A stretch of DNA of 64,000 nt from an uncultured Collinsella sp. (lineage in GTDB: Bacteria > Actinomycetota > Coriobacteriia > Coriobacteriales > Coriobacteriaceae). Shown piece after piece: positions 54,707-62,452 of this stretch (the stretch's first letter is position 1; the number at the start of each line of letters is the position of its first letter). The stretch is from positions 5,797 to 69,796 of the forward strand of contig UQNC01000005.1 of assembly GCA_900542175.1 (NCBI GenBank), given 5' to 3'. The notes under the pieces were generated by a model. That model searched no databases and had not been told where the DNA came from. It was given only the letters and a program-made list of their open reading frames with translations. The position numbers and the translations under genes are program-made.

Positions 54707-55639
54707 TTACGACCCCAATATTTCCTTAGGAAACACGCTCGGCAAATCGTTAACGCCCATAGCGAAAAGCACTTTTGCGCTGGCATCGTTGCTGAGCTCG
54801 TCACTCAACTTAAGTGCATCAAGCAGTATGTTTCGGCGTAACATCTTATAGTCATCCTCAGTCAGCACTAGCTCAAGATCGCTTAAAACCCCTACTAGAT
54901 TGACATCGCGAGACGGAGACACCCTCGCGCAGAACAGACGCTCGTCATGCGCGCAGATGTTTCGAAAATCTTTGATGTGATCGTATGCGAGCCTTAGCCT
55001 TCGGGGGCTGATGCGCTTATCGACTTCATGCGTCTCGGAATAGAGATCGGAAAACGACTTGGCAATGGAATTTCTCATGCTTTCTGGCTGAAACTCGTAG
55101 AACTTGAATGCCTGACCAAGCATCAAATAATTCATAAGAATCCATACCGGCGTATTATCGTGATTATTCTCATAATGCCGAATATAGTCCCTTTTATAAT
55201 CGCTTTTCCATTTTTGAGACCTACATAGCACCTTCTCGAAATCATCAATGAGCGTGTCGATCTTTTTTCGATAACCAGCATCGACACGGTAAGATCTTCT
55301 ATCCAGGTATGCTTCCGGGCTATCTTTATGGGCCATTGCGAAACGATAAGAACAGACGGTTTTAAGAATCGCTTCCGCCTTGTTAAAGTACTCAAACATG
55401 AGCAGACGCAATGAACGGTCAAATTCGAATAAACGATATATATCAGAAAACTTCGTACCTTTTACGAATAGCTCGTGGCAAGAATCTCCGCGCTGGTCGA
55501 GAAATAAATCCTTGTAACCGTTAATAACCGGATAGTATCCCTCGCGCTCCAAAACTAAACGAGTATTGTTATCGCATTCGAGTCCACGGCTTTCAAGAAT
55601 AGCAATCTGCTCATCAATAGATTTAAATGGTTTATCCAT
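54707..55639 (-). CDS. Abi-family (AbiD/AbiF-like) HEPN protein
   Basis: 310 residues, full length: MDKPFKSIDEQIAILESRGL start, REGYYPVINGYKDLFLD, DIYRLFEFDRSLRLLMFEYFNKAEAILKT, PVWILMNYLMLGQ and the HEPN motif FRNICAHDERLF (R-x4-H). Only this one of the three Abi genes has a structured leader with its own promoter and terminator just upstream. Abi proteins of this family abort phage infection, presumably by RNA cleavage. It shares only the general fold with the Abi genes at 50.8 and 58.8 kb, so the three are not recent duplicates. Confidence 0.9.
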   Translation of the reverse strand: MDKPFKSIDEQIAILESRGLECDNNTRLVLEREGYYPVINGYKDLFLDQRGDSCHELFVKGTKFSDIYRLFEFDRSLRLLMFEYFNKAEAILKTVCSYRFAMAHKDSPEAYLDRRSYRVDAGYRKKIDTLIDDFEKVLCRSQKWKSDYKRDYIRHYENNHDNTPVWILMNYLMLGQAFKFYEFQPESMRNSIAKSFSDLYSETHEVDKRISPRRLRLAYDHIKDFRNICAHDERLFCARVSPSRDVNLVGVLSDLELVLTEDDYKMLRRNILLDALKLSDELSNDASAKVLFAMGVNDLPSVFPKEILGS

Positions 55640-55654
55640 TTGGACCCCTTAAAC

Positions 55655-55720
55655 GCGAAAACCGCCTTTCGGCGGTTCCCACGGACCAAGCCGGACGTAC
55701 CGTCGCAAGGCCTCATCACA
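55655..55720 (-). ncRNA. Candidate leader RNA upstream of the Abi gene
   Basis: On the minus strand a transcript from about 55720 would read TTGTGATGAGGCCTTGCGAC... and end in the terminator-like hairpin ACCGCC-GAAA-GGCGGT (55661-55676) followed by TTTTCGCG. That is 20 bases before the Abi start codon. A small RNA, or a leader attenuator, is inferred. Similar conserved RNAs near abiF genes have been reported; identity with them is untested. Confidence 0.5.
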
Positions 55721-55726
55721 ACGATT

Positions 55727-55755
55727 ACTTTAAGGGAAAACTCGGGGTCCGTCAA
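55727..55755 (-). promoter_or_regulatory. Promoter of the Abi leader RNA
   Basis: TTGACG (55750-55755), 17-bp spacer, TAAAGT (55727-55732) on the minus strand; start expected near 55720. The rest of 55756-55921 shows no feature I can name. Confidence 0.65.
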
Positions 55756-55921
55756 TCCGATATCACCAATCTGAGCGAGACCGACATACGCCAGCGCTGC
55801 GAGGTCGGCCGATAGCAACAAATAGGCACCGAAATAGGTGCAGGTCAATCAGACGCCGCAACAAAAGAGCACCGAGGTCCGCAGAGAGAAGCATCGTTAA
55901 ATCATCCAGTCTCAAGCGTAA

Positions 55922-57277
55922 TCACAAGTAAGATTTATCAACATAAAAGCTGAAGTGCCAGTTTTTAAGCCGCGTATCAGCATCCCCGCTGTCATCAACA
56001 AACTCAGAGAGCATATCCGCACCGTCAGTAATTGGGCAGCGATCGCCCTCGTATTTCATAAAAGGAAAAGCACCGTCTCTGGAACCGGCAGCAAACACAA
56101 AACCTGATGAATTGATTACCCAACAGACGTATGTATCCTTTCCGCGAGAAAGCAACAACGATCCATTGCAGCCTTTAGGCAAGAAGCAGTTAAACGCCTC
56201 ATCCAAAGACGAATAGGCACCGGATTCCATCCAACTCCGATTCTCCAAGCTTGCAATTGTCCAAAGAAAGGACTTCATCTCTTCCAGATGTGTCCAGTCA
56301 AGCCATATCCCATCTTCATCAAACCCGTTACTCCCCTTACCCGATTCAAACCGTTTAACCTTAGCGTTGGCGTTAGCGGCGACCGTGTCGATCTCGCGCT
56401 TAAAAGTACCCAAGTAGCAAGCTTTTTCAGACGGGTTTAAACACTCTAGATACTCATGGGCATTCCATCCGTTGAAATGCCTGATATATCGAAAGTTTGG
56501 AAGCAACGCCATTGCAATCTTAATAAACTCCTTTGTAGGCAGGTTCTCTTCCGAAACTTTAATCCGCATGGCCATCGATTCAAGCGAGGCATAATAAGCA
56601 AGGGCAAGAACATAAGGCATGATAAATACCGGGTACCAAATTGAAAGAAATAGCGAACTTAATTCAACGCCCCAGTCCATAGAAAACCAAGTATTTGAGA
56701 GCAGAAGCGTTGCTGCAACAAAAATTATGATGCCCAAAACAGCTCTCGCGTTTTCATATAGGCGTAGATTGGATGGATCACGCTTGGATGAAAATAGAGC
56801 ATAACCAATACCCAAAAACAAAATGACTAGTTGAAGAACAACCTCAACCAGAATCGGGAAACAAACCAAGTTGATATAGAAAGACGTTAGCGCGCCATAA
56901 CCGACCTCGGGAACAATCAATTCATTTTTAATAGAAGTAACCGATGTGGCCTTGGACGCAATTAGCATGGAGGGAAACCCGACAAATACAACCTCAAGAA
57001 TCGTGTCGAGCAAGATGCTTGTATTCCAAAACCCGCAAACAAGCGCACCATATATCAAAAGCAAGGAGTACGCTACAAGCATAAGCGCAGGAATCAGAAT
57101 TTTAGGATTTAGCACAAGTTTGGCAACATCGGCAAACGATTTAACAACACTTAACAACTTACCCTTGGCCAGAAGGTAAATCGCAAAAAGACCTATCAAT
57201 ATTATTGACGCATATTCACGGTTATCCATTTGTCCGATGAGCATTGCAACCACCCATTGGACTCTACTGAAGATCAA
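55922..57277 (-). CDS. Polytopic membrane protein of unknown function
   Basis: 451 residues. Six or seven hydrophobic segments in residues 20-240 (for example ASIILIGLFAIYLLAKG, LIPALMLVAYSLLLIYGALV, ILVEVVLQLVILFLGIGYAL, AVLGIIIFVAATLLLSN, YPVFIMPYVLALAYYAS) are followed by a soluble C-terminal domain of about 200 residues with many Trp and Asp. AGGAGG lies seven bases before a TTG at 57277, which fixes the start. I do not recognise the family. Its place among Abi, DUF262 and Mrr genes makes a membrane-acting defence effector possible, but that is inference from context only. Confidence 0.7.
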   Translation of the reverse strand: MIFSRVQWVVAMLIGQMDNREYASIILIGLFAIYLLAKGKLLSVVKSFADVAKLVLNPKILIPALMLVAYSLLLIYGALVCGFWNTSILLDTILEVVFVGFPSMLIASKATSVTSIKNELIVPEVGYGALTSFYINLVCFPILVEVVLQLVILFLGIGYALFSSKRDPSNLRLYENARAVLGIIIFVAATLLLSNTWFSMDWGVELSSLFLSIWYPVFIMPYVLALAYYASLESMAMRIKVSEENLPTKEFIKIAMALLPNFRYIRHFNGWNAHEYLECLNPSEKACYLGTFKREIDTVAANANAKVKRFESGKGSNGFDEDGIWLDWTHLEEMKSFLWTIASLENRSWMESGAYSSLDEAFNCFLPKGCNGSLLLSRGKDTYVCWVINSSGFVFAAGSRDGAFPFMKYEGDRCPITDGADMLSEFVDDSGDADTRLKNWHFSFYVDKSYL

Positions 57278-57364
57278 TAAAGCCCCTCCTTAGCCATGTT
57301 GAATCCAGACTCTGCCCCGACGAGTTCGGACGCCTCCTCGTCGACTGATGCGACGATCGCGGAC

Positions 57365-57435
57365 ACGGCCCGCGCCCCCTGCGCTATTAATTAATTGTTT
57401 AGCGGCTAGAAATTATATAGCGGGGCGCGGGCCGT
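57365..57435. repeat. GC-rich hairpin with AT-rich loop
   Basis: Perfect 14-bp arms (ACGGCCCGCGCCCC and complement) plus five more pairs after a four-base bulge enclose an AT-rich loop (TATTAATTAATTGT...). It lies between the Mrr-like gene and the membrane-protein gene. Terminator, protein-binding site or mobile-element end are all possible. Confidence 0.5.
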
Positions 57436-57476
57436 GCTCCGCTATGCGGTTGTTAATTTGCGAATGAAATTACGCG

Positions 57477-58409
57477 TCACGTTGTCCTTACCGTCTTCCT
57501 TATCCATCTAATTAAATCCGTCGTTGCATTTTGATGTTCAAATTTAATACGCGAGACTTCGTTTTCGCCATATTCTCTGGATGAAGAATGTTCTTCTGGG
57601 AATAGCGCTTCGATCAAATCGTCCGCATATTTAGCAACTTCTTCATAGGGAGTATCATCCAAATCGAATCCGTTAAAAACATTATCAAATTCATTAATTG
57701 CCTGATCGCAAGTATCGACAAGGAAAGTGAAGAATTGATCCGCAGTCCTTGCCGCAAGCACGTCCGCATAGTTGCTTACAAAAGCATCAGCAGCGCACAC
57801 AATGTCACCATCTCGCAACATTGCAGGATACTCTACCTGAGAAATAACCTCGATATTCAGCAAAGACAGCAATTGAACAAGCCCGCGATATTTCGAAAGG
57901 AGCTTTTTATATTCCGCACGCCCTTGATCGCCAATAAGATGAGTCGGAACATCCAGGGGATCCGAATATCTCAGCAAAATCTGCCCAAAGCCCAAACAAC
58001 GCCTTGTTGTCTCACAGAGCCAAAAGGGCTTTATATACTCAATGAACTCAGGCCATGAAAGCAATTTAATATTGCTATATCGCGCAGCATTAATAGCTCC
58101 CTCTTGAAATCCAAATCGCGAAATCAACAACCCAAGAGAAGCGCCACTATCACCAACTACCCGACTAAATGCAAACACCTTTTCCTGAGGAACAGCTGTG
58201 TTCCAATATTTACATTCGCATATAATTGGCCCATACAGGCTCTTTTTGGGCTGAGCATAAACGTCAACGGTTACAGCTCCTCGCGCCAAGTTAATAGTTT
58301 TCTGAATCTCAGCATCCATTCCAGAAGCTGACAGAATCTGCGCAACGGACTTCTCCATCTCCTTCCAGTTTTCCGGAGGATCGGAAACAGGAAATCCTTG
58401 AAAGACCAT
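57477..58409 (-). CDS. Mrr-like restriction endonuclease
   Basis: 310 residues from the ATG at 58409 (GAAGG upstream; a TTG at 58418 is possible). The N-terminal domain has the PD-(D/E)xK Mrr pattern: NWKEMEKSVAQILSASGMDA, VTVDVYA (catalytic Asp) and PIICECKYW (E-x-K), then FSRVVGDSGASLGLLIS. The C-terminal 150 residues are unrecognised and may be a specificity or effector domain. Mrr enzymes cut modified or foreign DNA. It is on the same strand as the membrane protein but separated from it by a strong hairpin. Confidence 0.8.
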   Translation of the reverse strand: MVFQGFPVSDPPENWKEMEKSVAQILSASGMDAEIQKTINLARGAVTVDVYAQPKKSLYGPIICECKYWNTAVPQEKVFAFSRVVGDSGASLGLLISRFGFQEGAINAARYSNIKLLSWPEFIEYIKPFWLCETTRRCLGFGQILLRYSDPLDVPTHLIGDQGRAEYKKLLSKYRGLVQLLSLLNIEVISQVEYPAMLRDGDIVCAADAFVSNYADVLAARTADQFFTFLVDTCDQAINEFDNVFNGFDLDDTPYEEVAKYADDLIEALFPEEHSSSREYGENEVSRIKFEHQNATTDLIRWIRKTVRTT

Positions 58410-58653
58410 ATGCAACAACCTTCAATCAACGTCAACGCGATGAAACAACATATTAAGGATAAGAGAACTTAAGAAATAATAGTCATCGGGTTTTACAGGG
58501 GCCCACACTGGCCCTAGTGCCCACGCGTAATAGCAATCATGTCCAAAAAAGCCTACCAACGTGGATATTGAATAATCGGGTCGCAACGATAAGCACCGAA
58601 CTCATGAGGAGTTCCCCGTCTCATTCAGACAGTCCGTCTTACTCAATGAAAAG

Positions 58654-58733
58654 AAAAACGGGGACACACCCAGAGGATGCGTCCCCGATAAGAAGACAAC
58701 CAGCCTTCTTTGTATTGTGAGCGTATAGTATAG
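58654..58733 (-). ncRNA. Candidate Abi-associated small RNA, copy 2
   Basis: Minus strand: TATACTATAC box (about 58722-58731), CACAATACAAA, hairpin 1 AAGAAG/CTTCTT (58690-58710), hairpin 2 CGGGGACGCA/TGTGTCCCCG (58659-58687), then TTTTT. The order, spacing and the ATACAAA segment match copy 1 at 50056-50133, while the stem sequences differ but stay paired; the one C-A opposition becomes G-U in the minus-strand RNA. It lies about 30 bases after the Abi gene stop codon, so it could also be that gene's terminator, but the TATA box between them argues for a separate RNA. Confidence 0.55.
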
Positions 58734-58765
58734 TTATGTACACGTCCCCATAAAAGAACTTTTTT

Positions 58766-59716
58766 CTAATTCACAAACCAGCCATTAATCAAGCCGCTGA
58801 TAAATGCGAAACCGGTTCTTATCTGATCATTACGAAGATAGTAGCTCTCATTGCGGTACATTCTTTCAACTAGCCTGCGCAGCTGTTTTCCTTTATTAGC
58901 CCTTACCCCGGTTGAAGCCATAGTGCTGTGAAGGTACAACGTAGTCGCAATATGCTGTAGACGTTCGTTTGATAGCTTAGCCTTAACATTCACATCTTGG
59001 AGCTTAAGTCCCGTCACAGCATTTCTTACGTCATACGAAACGTTATACCTGGGCTTGCCCGACTTCAGATCATTAATAATGCAGTTGTTGTGCGCGCAGG
59101 CATTCCTAAGGCCCTTCACAGCCTGCTGTTCATAGGCGCGTGTTCTAAATTCCACATCATGAAGATAGTGAGAAACCGCGAACCAAAAATCGATAAAGGT
59201 TCCGAAGGTAATTAATTCTGTAAAAACCCAGACCGGATAGCCAGTTTCCCTATAGGCTGAAATAAGACCATTGATATAGCAGCTGTTTAACCTTGAATCA
59301 ATCTCACGTGTCACGCTTCCGCCAGACATGCAATCATTTTGCGAACCCTTCTTGCTTCTGAGGTAGTACTCCACAATCTCATAAGGATCAACTGAGTCGC
59401 GCCCAAGCCTCTCAAACAGCTCGACTTTTGCAAAGTGCTCAATATCGATTGTCATGGGCAGTAAGACTTGCCGCAATTCATAGTCGATAACAGACAGATC
59501 CTGGAGCATGGCAAAATCGAGACCAATATACTTGCCATCATTTACTCCACCAACAACCTTATCAAAACCGCACCGATACGAGCGGAGCCTAAAATAATTA
59601 TTGTTATGTTTTAAATAACTTAGAGCTTCTTGTCTGTTCATCAATTTGAACGCTACGCCTTTACGTTCCAAATGCTCAATCTGTTGTTCAGGAGTAAGCC
59701 ATGGCTTATCGTGCAT
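58766..59716 (-). CDS. Abi-family (AbiD/AbiF-like) HEPN protein
   Basis: 316 residues from the ATG at 59716, preceded by GGGGG at four bases; an ATG at 59734 without SD would add six. Family landmarks are KPWLTPEQQIEHLERKGVAF, LKHNNNYFRLRSYRCGF, LQDLSVIDYELRQVLLPMTIDIEHFAKVELFE, PVWVFTELITFGTFIDFW and the HEPN motif LRNACAHNNC (R-x4-H). It is the third Abi gene in 9 kb. The adjacent candidate RNA at 58654-58733 points to a toxin-RNA arrangement, unproven. Confidence 0.88.
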   Translation of the reverse strand: MHDKPWLTPEQQIEHLERKGVAFKLMNRQEALSYLKHNNNYFRLRSYRCGFDKVVGGVNDGKYIGLDFAMLQDLSVIDYELRQVLLPMTIDIEHFAKVELFERLGRDSVDPYEIVEYYLRSKKGSQNDCMSGGSVTREIDSRLNSCYINGLISAYRETGYPVWVFTELITFGTFIDFWFAVSHYLHDVEFRTRAYEQQAVKGLRNACAHNNCIINDLKSGKPRYNVSYDVRNAVTGLKLQDVNVKAKLSNERLQHIATTLYLHSTMASTGVRANKGKQLRRLVERMYRNESYYLRNDQIRTGFAFISGLINGWFVN

Positions 59717-59884
59717 AACGCCCCCAACGGTCATTCTTTATTAAAGAACAGAATATCAAACAACTGGCAGTAAAAATTTGTAAGGCAAATGCCCCGTTAG
59801 GTTAAAGACCAGCTGCGTTATTAGGCAATCAATAACATATCGGAACGCTAATGGAAGTTATCTGGTCAACAATGGGCCACTACC

Positions 59885-60769
59885 TCATAGCACCGTAATT
59901 GCCTCCAAACGCTCGCGGTCTCTTGAAATGAGACAGTCCCACGCATCGTTACCATTAACGAGCGCATCGTTGAGCGTATCCACCATGAAGCTATTGATCG
60001 AGGAGATTCTTACCAAGCGTTCGCTATCTGATTTACGCTTAAAAACCGCGCCATAGCGAGGGCTTAACGGAAAGTAAATGCTATAGGGATCGGCATCTTT
60101 CAGATCCGCCCACTCGGCAAAAACGGGATACGAAGAGGTTATAAATTCTGACCCATCAGGTGCCACGCAAAAACAGCAATCCATCCCACGCATCAAAGAA
60201 ACAAGCGAAAGCAGCGGCGTGTCATCGGTTAAGTTAAAAAGAACAATACCTTGCAAAACGAACTCAACAAGCGAATTGAATTCGCCCTCAAATCCTTCCG
60301 CTTTGAGCGCAGTCCGATCCTCCTCAGTGAGGAAGCCGGACGCCTTTAATTGATTGGCAAAGTCATCCGCACTGCCCCTCTCAGCATTTAGATAGACGGG
60401 GTTTCTCACAATCAGCATCGAAATTAAGCAAATCAAATGATCCAGAATCTCACACGTAACATCTCGGTTCGGAAACTTTCGGACATCCAAGCAACCAAGC
60501 AGTGACTCGTACTTCGACGCTAATATTTTTTCGTTCTTACCGAGCGTGTGTTCTGCTGCACCTTTTTTAACAAATGCGTCTTCAGCTTTTGGAACCCGTC
60601 TCCTGACCTCGTACAGGTACCTCTCGGCGCAGACACCGTCGGTCCTGGTTTTAAAGACAGATCCAACCCCATTCGTACCGCGCCTCACAGCATAAAGAAA
60701 ACCATCATCATCGGTAAACGACCTAAGATAAAACTGCGGAACATAGTGTTGCTTCTTAACGTCAGACAT
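59885..60769 (-). CDS. DUF4238 protein
   Basis: 294 residues from the ATG at 60769 (GGAAG upstream); an upstream in-frame ATG would add 14 residues. The N-terminal DUF4238 signature is clear: KKQHYVPQFYLRSFTDDDGFLYA. The middle has the family DHLICLISMLIVRNP helix and later ITSSYPVFAEW. DUF4238 proteins are common in mobile regions and are suspected defence or toxin components; their biochemistry is not established. It is divergent from the glycine-zipper gene at 60.9 kb. Confidence 0.85.
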   Translation of the reverse strand: MSDVKKQHYVPQFYLRSFTDDDGFLYAVRRGTNGVGSVFKTRTDGVCAERYLYEVRRRVPKAEDAFVKKGAAEHTLGKNEKILASKYESLLGCLDVRKFPNRDVTCEILDHLICLISMLIVRNPVYLNAERGSADDFANQLKASGFLTEEDRTALKAEGFEGEFNSLVEFVLQGIVLFNLTDDTPLLSLVSLMRGMDCCFCVAPDGSEFITSSYPVFAEWADLKDADPYSIYFPLSPRYGAVFKRKSDSERLVRISSINSFMVDTLNDALVNGNDAWDCLISRDRERLEAITVL

Positions 60770-60896
60770 GTCATCACTTCCGAGATAATCGATACCCAAG
60801 AACGCATGCATCCATCATCCTTGAAACCTTACGAACCCCAATTAGACAATAGCCCAAATCCTAAATGTGACCTCACCCCTTCAGAGAGAAGAAACC

Positions 60897-61730
60897 ATGA
60901 AACAAGATGAAATTAAAAAGACCCTCATTGACAACGTTGGCGAATATGCCGGCAGCGCCGCAGGCGCAGTTGCCGGAGGACTCATAGGCGCAGCAATTGG
61001 TGGTCCAGAAGGAGCGGCTGCGGGAAGCGTCGCGGCAACAGCCATAGAGCACATGTTTCAAAACATGGGAAGCGAGATAAAGAAACGTACCCTCGCGCCA
61101 TTGGAAGAGCAAAGGGTTGGAACCGTATACGCCAAGGCGAAGGAGCTCATTGAGGAAAAGATCGCCCAGGGAAAGACCCCCCGAAACGATAATTTCTTCG
61201 TTAAAGACAGTAACAGCCGACCGGCAAGCGAGGAGCTCCTTGAGGGCACATTGTTGGCCGCACAAAGAGAGCACGAGGAGAAAAAGACAGTTTACCTTGC
61301 AAGACTGTATGCAAATATTCTCTTTCATCCAGAGATCAGCAGGCCGACTGCAAACCACCTCATCAAACTCGCCGAACAGCTTACCTACCGACAGATTGCC
61401 ATCTTGAACAATATTGCTGCTATGCAATTCGCAAGAACGCTGAACCCTCCGATAAATCCGTTGAAGAAAAGCGCATACGAATCAGTTTCCGGCACAGAAA
61501 ATGTAGCAATCGCAGCTGAGATATTTGACCTGTATCGCATGAGCATCCTCGGCTCTTCGCAAGTAATCTTGGATGCTGGCGGTATTAACCCCAGCACCTT
61601 AACCGTTGTTGGCTACGGGGCGCATCTTTATAACTTAATGGACCTCGGCAGTATGGAACCCGACCCCGAACTAATTGAGATTCAGGCAAGCATCATGCTG
61701 TTTTTGATTGGTGCAAAACAGCGACATTAA
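60897..61730 (+). CDS. Glycine-zipper protein, function unknown
   Basis: 277 residues from the ATG at 60897 (AGAGAGAAG upstream). Residues 17-50 form a Gly/Ala zipper (AGSAAGAVAGGLIGAAIGGP EGAAAGSVAATA), of the kind that inserts into or packs within membranes. The rest is helical: an NFFVKDSN segment and VYLARLYANILFHPEISRPTA. I do not recognise a family. A zipper at the N terminus with a soluble sensor-like rest fits a membrane-acting effector, but this is inference. It is divergent from the DUF4238 gene and may or may not work with it. Confidence 0.65.
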   Translation: MKQDEIKKTLIDNVGEYAGSAAGAVAGGLIGAAIGGPEGAAAGSVAATAIEHMFQNMGSEIKKRTLAPLEEQRVGTVYAKAKELIEEKIAQGKTPRNDNFFVKDSNSRPASEELLEGTLLAAQREHEEKKTVYLARLYANILFHPEISRPTANHLIKLAEQLTYRQIAILNNIAAMQFARTLNPPINPLKKSAYESVSGTENVAIAAEIFDLYRMSILGSSQVILDAGGINPSTLTVVGYGAHLYNLMDLGSMEPDPELIEIQASIMLFLIGAKQRH

Positions 61731-61928
61731 AGCGAAGGCAGATCGCACAAAAACCTAGAGCAATTGCGGGACATCGGCAAGCCAAGCGTACATTCCAGAG
61801 ACACGGACAAGACAGCCACGAACGCCACGCCAATCCAACACGAAGGCTCCGTGAGCCCCCGCTTCGACAGCAAGCATCCCGGGCACACGAAGCGGTCCGA
61901 GCCGTCATCGCCCAAATGAGAACACACT

Positions 61929-62099
61929 ATGCCTAACGACGACATCCCCTACCTTCTGAAGTTCGCACCCAAAGAGGCGCGCATCGAAAACCCGATGGAC
62001 GGGCGACTCTATATAAACGCGGCCGGCCGCCACCATAATCTACCCAACGAGCAGAGCGATCTATTGGAAGCGTCTTTATCGTATGGGATAGACATCTAG
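61929..62099 (+). CDS. Small ORF of 56 residues, unrecognised
   Basis: MPNDDIPYLLKFAPKEARIE..., reading on the plus strand to the TAG at 62097-62099. No SD is clear. The composition is protein-like, and the following bases are a decayed sequence, so this may be the front end of a broken gene. Confidence 0.35.
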   Translation: MPNDDIPYLLKFAPKEARIENPMDGRLYINAAGRHHNLPNEQSDLLEASLSYGIDI

Positions 62100-62300
62100 G
62101 CCAACTGGCTCATGCCGATCTATTGCATGTCCATGCTGTGAAAGGGGTGACAACGTTGACAACACCATCATGATTACCGGGTGATTGATCGATGGGTTCA
62201 GGTGCGCCGACGGCTGGACCGGCATCGCGCGGTACGACCGCTTCGAGCAGATGCTAAATGGGACGCGCTTTTTATTAATGCTGTTTTCGCCCACAAAGCC
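62100..62300 (-). pseudogene. Decayed sequence related to the 50.3-50.6 kb remnant
   Basis: Roughly 70 bases around 62106-62174 align with 50396-50462 (shared TGCCGATCTA-TGCATGT and GTGATTACCG-like ends). In the minus-strand frame both give N-H-D-A/G-I/V-V. The copy here is broken by a frameshift and stops. Nothing else is recognisable in 62.1-62.45 kb. Confidence 0.35.
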
Positions 62301-62452
62301 GTCTCCCATAGCACCCCCTCCCCCAACATTCCCCAGAAAGTTCGCTGATGTTGACTGGGGTTCCCGTAAAATAAACCCCAACAAAATATGTGCGGAGTGC
62401 TGGCCTGGAGCCGCCTTCGGACCCTATTGGCTGCTCACCGAGAGGCTCCGCT

